The translations under genes were made by a program, and so were the position numbers. Shown here in pieces: positions 1 through 5,464 of a stretch of DNA of 5,464 nucleotides. Each line of letters begins with the position of its first letter. The stretch's first letter is position 1. The notes below the pieces were generated by a model. The model searched no databases. It was not told where the DNA came from and worked only from the letters and a program-made list of their open reading frames with translations. Source of the stretch: Chitinophagaceae bacterium (lineage in GTDB: Bacteria > Bacteroidota > Bacteroidia > Chitinophagales > Chitinophagaceae); assembly GCA_025455205.1 (NCBI GenBank), contig JALOMZ010000165.1, positions 1 through 5,464 of the forward strand, given 5' to 3'.

Positions 1-84
1 CATTGGTACGACAACGAACCCTACATTCTGCAAGGCGTTTGGAAGGAAATTGAAGTGAAGCCATTCAGGGTAGCCAATGTTTAA
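1..84 (+). CDS. C-terminal end of an unidentified protein (partial)
   Basis: Frame 1 is open from the first base of the window to a TAA at 82-84 and gives 27 residues, starting HWYDNEPYILQG and ending FRVANV. It is read as the tail of a gene that begins before the window because it runs on the same strand as the following dehydrogenase, ends 21 bp before it, and has coding-like composition (aromatic, acidic and basic residues mixed, no low complexity). The fragment carries no motif that I recognise, and I do not assign a family. The short spacing suggests that it shares a transcript with the FAD enzyme, so its identity would probably reveal which amino-acid pathway is involved. A chance open frame of this length is possible, which limits confidence. 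Confidence 0.6.
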   Translation, partial: HWYDNEPYILQGVWKEIEVKPFRVANV

Positions 85-105
85 CATCAACAGAATTGAG
101 CGGAT

Positions 106-1356
106 ATGGCAACAGCGATTGTAATTGGTGGTGGTATTGTGGGACTGAGCTCCGCGTACTACCTGCGCCAGTCGGGGTGGGACGTGATCGTCGCCGACAA
201 ATCTGATTTCAACGACAACTGCAGTTATGGCAATGCCGGGTATGTGTGTCCCAGTCATTTTGTACCACTGGCTTCGCCGGGCATCATCAAACAGGGGCTG
301 CGCTGGATGCTCAACCCGGAGAGTCCGTTTTACATAAAACCGCGGCTGGATTGGGGGCTCATCCGCTGGGGGCTGCAGTTCATGCGCAGCGCCACGCCGG
401 AGCACCTGGCGAATAGTGCAGTACCCCTGCGCGACATTGCCCTGCTGAGCAAGCAATTGTATGAGGAGTGGACAGACCTACCGGGTTTTGACTTCTCCTA
501 TGACAGGAAAGGCTTGCTGGAGTATTTCCAGACGCCGGAGAAAGAAGCGGCAGCGCATCATCATGCGGAGGAAGCGGCACACCTGGGGCTGGAGGCACGA
601 GTGCTTTCGGCCGAAGAGGTGCAGGCCATGGAACCGCACGTAAGGCTGAATATCCGCGGTGCCCTGTATTTCGGCTGCGATGCCCACCTGCATCCCAACC
701 GGGTGATGCAGCAGATGCGGCAGCACCTGCAGCACCTGGGCGTGCAATTGGTGCCGCATGCGGAAGTAACCAGCTTCGAAAAGCAGGGAAGGCGGATTAC
801 CGGTGTGAAGGCCGGTGCACAAAAGCTGGGGGCCGACCTGGTGGTAATAGCCACCGGTTCCTGGAGCCGCAGCCTGGCTAAAGAAGCGGGTGCAGACCTG
901 CCGCTGGTAGGTGGCCGGGGTTACAGCATGACCTTCGACAGCCGCCATCTCAAACTGGTGCATCCGGCCGTACTCATGGAGGGTCGGGTGGCCCTTACGC
1001 CGTTTGGGGATAGTCTTACCCGCCTGGGCGGCACCATGGAGATTACAAACCTGGATGCTCCCCCGCGCATGAACCGCGTAATGGGTATTATCAAAGCGGC
1101 CCGGGCTTATTACCCCGAGGCAGACATACCGGTTCCGGAACTCAAAGATGTATGGTACGGTTATCGGCCATGCAGTGCAGATGGTATGCCCTTTATTGGC
1201 CGGGTCCGTGGTTTCGACAACTGCATTATTGCCACAGGTCATGCCATGGTGGGCATGAGCCTTGGGGCCGGTACGGGCAAACTGGTGAGTGAACTGGCCA
1301 ACGGGGAGAGTACCTCTGTAGACCTCCGGCCATACGATGTGCATCGTTTTGGATGA
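106..1356 (+). CDS. DadA-like FAD-dependent D-amino-acid dehydrogenase / oxidoreductase
   Basis: This 416-residue protein belongs to the DAO/DadA family of flavoenzymes, which oxidise the C-N bond of amino acids to the imine or keto acid. The N-terminus has the Rossmann FAD-binding motif GGGIVG (residues 8-13), with Asp31 at the end of the second strand. The segment YGNAGYVCPS (41-50) follows, as is usual in DadA-type proteins. The C-terminus has RPCSADGMPFIG (354-365) and TGHAMVGMSLGAGTGK (377-392), the family's closing FAD/substrate signature. The length is normal and I see no break. No signal peptide or membrane segment is visible, so it should be cytoplasmic, perhaps membrane-associated through electron transfer to quinone. 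The ATG at 106 places the FAD motif at the very N-terminus as expected; the leader (GAATTGAGCGGAT) has no strong ribosome-binding site. In Bacteroidota, close relatives often sit in hydroxyproline-catabolic clusters, so D-hydroxyproline or D-proline is a likely substrate. This is inference; glycine-oxidase-like specificity cannot be excluded. Confidence 0.88.
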   Translation: MATAIVIGGGIVGLSSAYYLRQSGWDVIVADKSDFNDNCSYGNAGYVCPSHFVPLASPGIIKQGLRWMLNPESPFYIKPRLDWGLIRWGLQFMRSATPEHLANSAVPLRDIALLSKQLYEEWTDLPGFDFSYDRKGLLEYFQTPEKEAAAHHHAEEAAHLGLEARVLSAEEVQAMEPHVRLNIRGALYFGCDAHLHPNRVMQQMRQHLQHLGVQLVPHAEVTSFEKQGRRITGVKAGAQKLGADLVVIATGSWSRSLAKEAGADLPLVGGRGYSMTFDSRHLKLVHPAVLMEGRVALTPFGDSLTRLGGTMEITNLDAPPRMNRVMGIIKAARAYYPEADIPVPELKDVWYGYRPCSADGMPFIGRVRGFDNCIIATGHAMVGMSLGAGTGKLVSELANGESTSVDLRPYDVHRFG

Positions 1357-1521
1357 TCTTCGGAACTGCCTCTGTGGATGAGAACACCAACTGATGAGCA
1401 GGACGCACATCTGCCGGGTTCAAGGTATTCTCCGTGGACTTTATGGGCAAACAAACATATTATGCTGCAAAGCATGCAATGTTTGCGGGGAAAAGATGCT
1501 CCATGCATTTAGTGACCCCTG
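1357..1521. other. Convergent intergenic region without a gene
   Basis: These 165 bp separate the stop of the + strand dehydrogenase from the stop of the - strand M20 amidohydrolase. Both genes run towards it, so it should contain the ends of two transcripts. The only open frames across it are antisense extensions out of the dehydrogenase gene, and they have no recognisable protein character. I see no intrinsic terminator with a T-run on either strand. The one structure present is the nested inverted repeat at 1447-1486, listed separately. Confidence 0.7.
1447..1486. terminator. Nested inverted repeat between convergent genes, possible bidirectional terminator
   Basis: GCAAACA (1447-1453) is the exact reverse complement of TGTTTGC (1480-1486). 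Inside it, ATGCT (1462-1466) pairs with AGCAT (1471-1475) around a four-base GCAA loop (1467-1470), which is a GNRA-type tetraloop in the + strand RNA. The two stems are separated by unpaired stretches of 8 and 4 bases. The position between two converging genes fits a transcript end. Neither side has a T-run, however, and the stems are modest in GC, so a classical intrinsic terminator is not shown. It may only be an RNA 3'-end structure or a protein site. Confidence 0.3.
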
Positions 1522-2745
1522 CTATACCTGTTGCTGATACCGCAGGTGGGCGCCCAGCCAGGCCATGATACCCATGCCGTATTCGATGGCGTCTTCGTCT
1601 ATGTTAAAGGTGGGCGTGTGTACGCCGCTGGTAATGCCTTTTTCCTTGTTCATCACCCCAACACGGAAGAAGCAGGCAGGTATCTGCTGGGCGTAGTACC
1701 CGAAGTCTTCGGCACCCATGCGCATTTCTGTTTCCTCTATATTCTCCTGGCCGAAATAGTCTGCTGCCAGCCTGCGAGCATACTCATTGAGGTCGGCATT
1801 ATTTAAGACGGTAGGGTATCCAACGTCTATATGTACGCTCATTTCCACGCCCATGGCTTCGCCCAGGTGCTGCACGTGACGGCGTATGAGGTCGTGGGCT
1901 TTGAAACGCCAACTTTCGTTCATGCAGCGCAGGGTGCCCATCAGCTTTACCTCACTGGGAATGACATTGGTGGTATGTCCGCCCTGGAAGGAGGATATGC
2001 TGAGTACAGAGGGGTTGAAGGGGTCATTGTTGCGGCTGATGATCTGCTGCAGCGAAACTACCAGGTGCGAGGCGGCAAGGATGGTGTCGTGCGTGAGGTG
2101 CGGGGCGGCGGCATGGCCACCCTTGCTTTTTACGGTGAAGTAGAGCTCATCGGCGCTGGCCATCACCGTCCCGCTGCGGAAGCTGAGTTTGCCCAGGGGC
2201 AGGCCGGGATGCACATGCAGGGCCGCAATGCCCTGGGGCCTCGGATTTTCGAGCACGCCTTCCTTGATGAGGAGGCTGGCGCCGCCGGGATTTTTCTCTT
2301 CCCCGGGCTGGAAGATCAGTTTTACCGTGCCTTCCCAGTGTTCCTTCGTTTCGAGCAGGATGCGGGCTGCACCCAGCAGGCAGGTGGTATGTACATCGTG
2401 GCCGCAGGCATGCATGATGCCGGGCCGGATGCTTTTGTAAGGCACATCGTTTTCTTCCTGTATGGGCAGTGCGTCAATATCGGCGCGCAGGGCAATTACC
2501 CGGGAGGAGGGATTCCGCCCTTCAATGAGGCCAATCACGCCGGTGCGTGCCATTACCTGGAAAGGAATGCCCATGGCCTGCAGTTGCTCCTGTATAAACT
2601 GGCTTGTTTCAAACTCCTGGTAGCTCAGTTCGGGATAGCTGTGCAGGTGGTGGCGGATGGCAATGAAGGAATCCTTGTAGGCGCGGGCTTTCTGCTGTAT
2701 GAGTTCTGTTAACATGTAGGAAGGCTTGAAAGTGCTGGCCTGCAT
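1522..2745 (-). CDS. M20 family metallo-amidohydrolase (HipO/AbgB-like)
   Basis: This predicted two-metal hydrolase removes acyl or amino-acid groups from N-acylated amino acids or small peptides (M20D type: hippurate, N-acetyl-amino-acid and aminobenzoyl-glutamate hydrolases). It has 407 residues from the ATG at 2745. Visible motifs are ALRADIDALP (85-94), MHACGHDVH (111-119) with ligand candidates Cys114 and His116, FQPGEE (145-150) with the catalytic/ligand glutamates, HVHP (177-180), GGHAAAPH (209-216) at the start of the lid/dimerisation domain, GAEDFGYY (344-351) and the C-terminal ligand His376 in GVHTPTF. All expected catalytic residues are present. No signal peptide is seen, so it should be cytoplasmic. 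An ATG at 2715 (residue 11, MLTELIQQ) gives the more usual family N-terminus and may be the true start; the first ATG is kept because it overlaps the upstream stop as TGATG, which suggests translational coupling. It is the last gene of the - strand cluster. The exact substrate cannot be read from sequence. Confidence 0.9.
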   Translation of the reverse strand: MQASTFKPSYMLTELIQQKARAYKDSFIAIRHHLHSYPELSYQEFETSQFIQEQLQAMGIPFQVMARTGVIGLIEGRNPSSRVIALRADIDALPIQEENDVPYKSIRPGIMHACGHDVHTTCLLGAARILLETKEHWEGTVKLIFQPGEEKNPGGASLLIKEGVLENPRPQGIAALHVHPGLPLGKLSFRSGTVMASADELYFTVKSKGGHAAAPHLTHDTILAASHLVVSLQQIISRNNDPFNPSVLSISSFQGGHTTNVIPSEVKLMGTLRCMNESWRFKAHDLIRRHVQHLGEAMGVEMSVHIDVGYPTVLNNADLNEYARRLAADYFGQENIEETEMRMGAEDFGYYAQQIPACFFRVGVMNKEKGITSGVHTPTFNIDEDAIEYGMGIMAWLGAHLRYQQQV

Positions 2746-3230
2746 CAGTATTGCTGCTGGCCCTCTATTTCCGCCAGCAGTTTGGCTTCGTCTTCGGCGG
2801 ATAGTTTTACAATATCGCTGATCACAAAGAATGACTCCTTGAAATATTTGCTGAGTTCCTTCCGGAATTTCTCTGCTTCCTCCCGCTTGGCAAAGTCGCC
2901 GGCCTTGAGTTTGAAATAAGGCGCCTGGTAGGCCATATACACCTGTTTATCGGGGAAGTAGCGTAGCACATCGGCCCGCATTTTATAGGCCTGATCGCGG
3001 TTGTTGGTGTTGAGGATCATTACACGGTAGCCTTTGTACTGGCCGGCACTGTTCTTGTAGGCGGAGAGCTTGTTGATCTGTGATTGCTTTTTGGCCAGCC
3101 AGTGCACCCTCGGATCCACGCTCAGGGTCACCAGGGTACTGTCCTCCTGGGCCTGCGCAGTAGCCGGCAGCAGCAGGCTCAGGGAAGAAGCCATCAGGAT
3201 TATGGTAAGGAAGTGATACCGGAATTGCAT
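2745..3230 (-). CDS. Small secreted SPOR-domain protein
   Basis: This 161-residue protein has a clear Sec signal peptide: a short basic N-terminus (MQFRYHF), a hydrophobic stretch at about 8-21, and an Ala-rich cleavage region (TAQAQ) near residues 24-28. No lipobox cysteine is present, so it should be a soluble periplasmic or secreted protein. Residues about 67-142 look like a SPOR domain: GYRVMILNTNNRDQA opens it as a beta strand, and YFKLKAGDFAKREEAEKF (105-122) is the characteristic second half. SPOR domains bind glycan strands that lack stem peptides, usually at division sites. The ATG at 3230 was chosen because the signal peptide starts there and an A-rich leader precedes it; the frame stays open upstream only as out-of-frame reading of deoC. 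It lies 62 bp after deoC, and its TGA overlaps the M20 start by one base. No enzymatic domain is attached, so a binding or scaffold role is likely; this is inference. Confidence 0.85.
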   Translation of the reverse strand: MQFRYHFLTIILMASSLSLLLPATAQAQEDSTLVTLSVDPRVHWLAKKQSQINKLSAYKNSAGQYKGYRVMILNTNNRDQAYKMRADVLRYFPDKQVYMAYQAPYFKLKAGDFAKREEAEKFRKELSKYFKESFFVISDIVKLSAEDEAKLLAEIEGQQQY

Positions 3231-3247
3231 GTTTCTTTTCTTTCTGT
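3231..3247 (-). promoter_or_regulatory. A-rich translation leader of the SPOR gene
   Basis: Read on the - strand, the bases just before the ATG at 3230 are AGAAAGAAAAGAAAC. This purine stretch has no GGAGG core. Bacteroidota commonly start translation from such A-rich, weakly structured leaders, and the site supports choosing this ATG over more distal starts of the same frame. I found no convincing TTTG / TAnnTTTG promoter in the 62-bp gap. Confidence 0.4.
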
Positions 3248-3292
3248 GTGGATATACCTGCAAAGCAAGGGCCATTTTTGTTTGTCCCTGTG

Positions 3293-3979
3293 TTAATAAT
3301 GCGCAGTGGATGCTTCGCCGGCAATGATGGCCAGTCCGCCGCTGGTGCCCAGCCGGGTGGCGCCCGCATCGAGCAGGGCTTTGGCAAAGGCATAGTCGCG
3401 GATACCGCCGGAGGCCTTGATCTGTATATGTGCAGGCAGGTGCTGGCGCATGATTTGCACTGCCTCCACGGTTGCGCCCTTTTCTGCGTAGCCGGTGGAG
3501 GTCTTCATGAAATGCACACCGGCGGCCCCATACAACTCGCAGCACTTGATGATCTCTTCCTGGGTGAGCACGCCGCTTTCAATGATCACCTTCAGCACCT
3601 TGTTTTTGGCGGTGATCACCGGCATGATGTGGTTGATCTCGTTGGCCATGTATTCCCAGTCGTTGTTTTTCAGGGCGGTGAAGTTGATCACCATATCCAG
3701 TTCATCGGCACCGTCTACTATGGCCAGCAGGATCTCTGCAATTTTTGCTTCAATGGCGGAATAGCCAAAGGGAAAACCTATAACGGTGGCCACCTTGCTC
3801 TGGCTGTGCTGCAGGTATTGTTTGGCTTGTTTTACAAACAGGGGCGGCACACATACGGAAGCAAAGCCGTGTTCATCGGCTTCCCGGCACAGCTGTTCTA
3901 CCTGGCTGAGCAGCATGCCGGGTTTCAGCAGGGTATGGTCAATGGTGGAGGCAATATGGCGGGTATCAGTCTGTTTCAA
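3293..3979 (-). CDS. deoC: Deoxyribose-phosphate aldolase
   Basis: This class I aldolase cleaves 2-deoxy-D-ribose 5-phosphate to glyceraldehyde 3-phosphate and acetaldehyde, the last step of deoxynucleoside breakdown in the cytoplasm. The family signatures are all present: IDHTLLKP near the N-terminus, CVPP, ADELDMVIN with Asp95, HFMKTSTG with the Schiff-base Lys159, and IKASGGIR with Lys188 (numbering from the TTG start). These correspond to Asp102, Lys167 and Lys201 of E. coli DeoC. The C-terminus RLGTSGG is the phosphate-binding loop. No ATG lies between the upstream gene body and the conserved IDHTLLKP; the chosen start is TTG at 3979, giving 228 residues, close to the family norm. A second TTG at 4000 would give 235. 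Either start lies inside the end of the transporter gene (14-bp overlap for 3979), so translation is probably coupled. Other deo genes are not in the window. Confidence 0.92.
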   Translation of the reverse strand: MKQTDTRHIASTIDHTLLKPGMLLSQVEQLCREADEHGFASVCVPPLFVKQAKQYLQHSQSKVATVIGFPFGYSAIEAKIAEILLAIVDGADELDMVINFTALKNNDWEYMANEINHIMPVITAKNKVLKVIIESGVLTQEEIIKCCELYGAAGVHFMKTSTGYAEKGATVEAVQIMRQHLPAHIQIKASGGIRDYAFAKALLDAGATRLGTSGGLAIIAGEASTAHY

Positions 3980-4967
3980 TGTTGTGTTTTTTGTTTTCAA
4001 AAATATTCTGCAGGCTCCAATCCACCTGCCTTTCAAAAGGATGTTTTCTTTCCGGGCAGTCTGCCAATTTGCAGAGCCGGCAGCTGAAGGGCAGGCATCC
4101 GTCGGTATGGGTGAAGAGTTCCAGTGCGTCACCAAATTCTGCGCGGATCAGTCGTCCCAGGTCGTCCACCTCTGTATGGGCCTGGTGCACGTTGAGGTAC
4201 CAGGGGATGGTGAGGTGGCAGTCGATGTGCAGCTGGTTGCCATACTGGATGATGCGCAGGTTGTGCAGGTCTATCCAGCTAGCCTTGCGGTGGGTGTTCA
4301 GCACCTGCACCAGTCTTTGCAGCAGGGCCTTATCGGCTTCGTCCATGATGCCGGCCACGCTCTTGCGCAGAATCCGGAATCCGGTGACCACAATTATTAC
4401 CCCGAACAGTATGGCCACAGCGCTGTCTATCCAGGGGATGCCGGTGAACAACAGCACCAGTAATCCTGCCACCAGACCGGCGGTAGAATAGGCATCAGAC
4501 TTCAGGTGTTTGCCCGTGGCGGTGATGGCCATCGACTGGTTGCGGCGGCCGGTGCGTTCGGCAATGGCACCGGCAATATAATTCACCACGCCACTGGCGG
4601 TGATGAGGAGGATCCCCATATCCAGCCGGTCTACCGGTGCGGGATGCAGCAGTCGTGTGGTGGCTTCTATGAGAATCCAAATGCCTGCCAGCATAATGAG
4701 GGTGCCTTCTACTGAGGCGGACAGGAATTCCGCCTTGCCATGGCCATAGGGATGATCGGCATCACGCGGCTTGGTAGCCACATAAAGGCTATAGAGGCTC
4801 ACAAAGCCGGCCACCACGTTCACGATGCTTTCAAGGGCGTCGGTGAGAATGGCCACCGAATCGGTGAGGTAGTAGGCGGTGAATTTGAGCAGGAGGAGTA
4901 CCACACCGGTGAGGGTGATCCATTGCTGCACCCTGAAAGTCTGCCGGTTTAGCTGGTACACATCCAT
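3966..4967 (-). CDS. Cation diffusion facilitator (CDF) divalent-metal transporter with Cys-rich tail
   Basis: This 333-residue inner-membrane protein is of the CDF/YiiP type; such proteins export Zn, Fe, Mn or related divalent metals by proton antiport. About six membrane segments are visible (roughly 16-34, 36-62, 82-104, 116-137, 157-178 and 180-200), followed by a cytoplasmic domain (about 207-290). The conserved DHPYGHGKAE (71-80) loop after helix 2 is present, and helix 5 has the metal-site pair HxxxD (His154, Asp158). In helix 2, the positions that align with Asp45 and Asp49 of E. coli YiiP are Glu46 and Asn50 within DALESIVN. The tail has four cysteines spaced C-x4-C-x2-C-x4-C (291, 296, 299, 304). 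The ATG at 4967 starts 5 bp after the OsmC stop, and the TGA at 3966-3968 lies inside deoC, so it sits within a tight operon. The metal specificity cannot be decided from sequence. Confidence 0.92.
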   Translation of the reverse strand: MDVYQLNRQTFRVQQWITLTGVVLLLLKFTAYYLTDSVAILTDALESIVNVVAGFVSLYSLYVATKPRDADHPYGHGKAEFLSASVEGTLIMLAGIWILIEATTRLLHPAPVDRLDMGILLITASGVVNYIAGAIAERTGRRNQSMAITATGKHLKSDAYSTAGLVAGLLVLLFTGIPWIDSAVAILFGVIIVVTGFRILRKSVAGIMDEADKALLQRLVQVLNTHRKASWIDLHNLRIIQYGNQLHIDCHLTIPWYLNVHQAHTEVDDLGRLIRAEFGDALELFTHTDGCLPFSCRLCKLADCPERKHPFERQVDWSLQNIFENKKHNIETD

Positions 4968-4972
4968 GATGC

Positions 4973-5380
4973 TCAGATTAGCACAATTTTGGGGATGATG
5001 GTGCTGTTCTTCTTAAGCATGGCTGCCACGCCGCAGTATTTTTCGATAGACAGGTCCACCGCCCTTTTCACCTTGTCTTCAAATTCCGGTGCAGCATCAA
5101 TACGGTATTCGATTTCGATATCCCTGAAAACACGGGGATGGTCCTCTGTCTGCTCCGATTCGGTGATGATCTCCAGTTTGCTGAAGGGCACGCGCATCTT
5201 CTGCAGCATTTCCACCACATCTATGCCGCTGCATCCGGCCAGGCCGCTCAGCAGCAGGGCTTTGGGGCTGTAACCCAGGCGGAGGCCGTCGGCGCCGGTA
5301 GCGCCATTCAGTTCTATTACATGGCCGTCGAAGGTGCTGGTGAAAGCCATGTCGTTTTGCCAAAGTGTGATTGTTTTCAT
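4973..5380 (-). CDS. OsmC family protein, YhfA-like
   Basis: This 135-residue protein belongs to the OsmC/Ohr fold, whose best-known members are homodimeric thiol-dependent peroxidases acting on organic hydroperoxides in the cytoplasm. The two conserved cysteines are present: Cys50 in SGLAGCSGIDVVEMLQK and Cys116 in AVDLSIEKYCGVAAML. Both segments closely resemble E. coli YhfA (AGGCSAIDVV and RAVDLSAEKYC, from memory), so it is placed in that subgroup, whose physiological substrate is not well defined. The length matches the family. ATG at 5380 (MKTITLWQND) is preferred to an in-frame TTG at 5392, which would add only four residues and has no supporting leader. It appears to be the first gene of the - strand cluster, 5 bp before the cation transporter, with a candidate promoter about 45 bp upstream. 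The link with a metal exporter fits a stress-protection role, but this is inference. Confidence 0.9.
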   Translation of the reverse strand: MKTITLWQNDMAFTSTFDGHVIELNGATGADGLRLGYSPKALLLSGLAGCSGIDVVEMLQKMRVPFSKLEIITESEQTEDHPRVFRDIEIEYRIDAAPEFEDKVKRAVDLSIEKYCGVAAMLKKNSTIIPKIVLI

Positions 5381-5424
5381 GGGAAGTAGCAATTAGGGGA
5401 GCGGGATGTTTGTATTGTGAATAA

Positions 5425-5453
5425 TAAAAATATCATTAAAGGCCATTGGCAAA
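5425..5453 (-). promoter_or_regulatory. Candidate Bacteroidota-type promoter for the OsmC-led cluster
   Basis: On the - strand, TTTG (5453-5450) is followed after 17 bp by TATTTTTA (5432-5425). This matches the Bacteroidota housekeeping pattern TTTG (-33) and TAnnTTTG (-7), except for the final G. Transcription would start near 5418, giving a leader of roughly 38 bases before the ATG at 5380. The surrounding DNA is AT-rich compared with the genes, as expected for a promoter. No operator or riboswitch-like structure was recognised. Confidence 0.4.
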
Positions 5454-5464
5454 GCGGTAACGGG

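Noticed and set aside
478..1410. Long open frame of 310 codons on the - strand, opposite the dehydrogenase gene
   Set aside because: It lies antisense to an intact, motif-rich gene, its translation is rich in His, Cys, Arg and Pro with no domain, and it has no leader or conserved start. It follows from codon bias of the sense gene.
1501..1520. Short hairpin (ATGC/GCAT) with a following CTTTT on the - strand after the M20 stop
   Set aside because: The stem is only 4 bp with an AT-rich base and a very short T-run, which is too weak to call an intrinsic terminator.
1831..2712. Long open frame of 293 codons on the + strand, opposite the M20 gene
   Set aside because: It mirrors the M20 coding frame. 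Its Gly/Ala/His-rich product has no recognisable motif, while the opposite strand has every catalytic residue of the family.
3231..3545. N-terminal extension of the SPOR gene to an ATG at 3545
   Set aside because: The extension reads deoC sequence out of frame and is Arg/His/Cys-rich. The signal peptide begins exactly at the ATG at 3230.
3248..4087. Open frame of 279 codons on the + strand, opposite deoC
   Set aside because: It is antisense to a complete aldolase and crosses two gene junctions, so it is best read as a shadow.
3980..4135. Longer deoC starting at 4135
   Set aside because: The extra residues are the transporter tail read in another frame and lack similarity to any aldolase N-terminus. 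The resulting 280 residues exceed the usual family length.
5409..5438. Possible divergent + strand promoter, TTTG then TATCATTA after 18 bp
   Set aside because: The -7 element matches TAnnTTTG poorly and no gene start is visible before the window ends. AT-rich DNA of the opposite promoter explains it.

Overview
This looks like ordinary chromosomal DNA from a member of the Bacteroidota, probably a Chitinophagaceae-like organism of moderate GC content. The assignment is inference. It rests on the protein styles (short SPOR protein, DALES-type cation transporter with a Cys-rich tail, HipO-like M20 peptidase), A-rich leaders instead of clear Shine-Dalgarno sites, and a TTTG / TAnnTTTG-like promoter. 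No RNA genes, mobile elements, CRISPR arrays or long repeats were seen.

Layout. The left part reads on the + strand: the last 27 codons of an unidentified gene (1-84), then after 21 bp a complete DadA-like FAD-dependent amino-acid dehydrogenase (106-1356). A 165-bp convergent intergenic region (1357-1521) carries a nested inverted repeat and no gene. The rest reads on the - strand as a compact five-gene cluster, in transcription order: OsmC/YhfA-like protein (5380-4973), cation diffusion facilitator (4967-3966), deoxyribose-phosphate aldolase DeoC (about 3979-3293), secreted SPOR-domain protein (3230-2745) and M20 amidohydrolase (2745-1522). A plausible promoter lies upstream of the OsmC gene.

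How the genes fit together. The - strand genes are packed tightly: a 5-bp gap, a 14-bp overlap, a 62-bp gap and a 1-bp TGATG overlap. One transcript is likely, possibly with a second start before the SPOR gene. The cluster does not form a single pathway. It combines thiol/peroxide protection, divalent-metal export, deoxynucleoside salvage, a cell-wall-binding envelope protein and hydrolysis of N-acylated amino acids or peptides. The + strand dehydrogenase belongs to amino-acid catabolism. It resembles the D-hydroxyproline/D-amino-acid dehydrogenases of Bacteroidota, but the neighbour that could confirm this lies outside the window.

Nothing here amounts to a clearly new biological system. The items most worth a second look are the substituted metal site and four-cysteine tail of the transporter, the non-ATG start of deoC inside the transporter gene, the start/stop coupling of a SPOR protein to a peptidase, and the intergenic hairpin.
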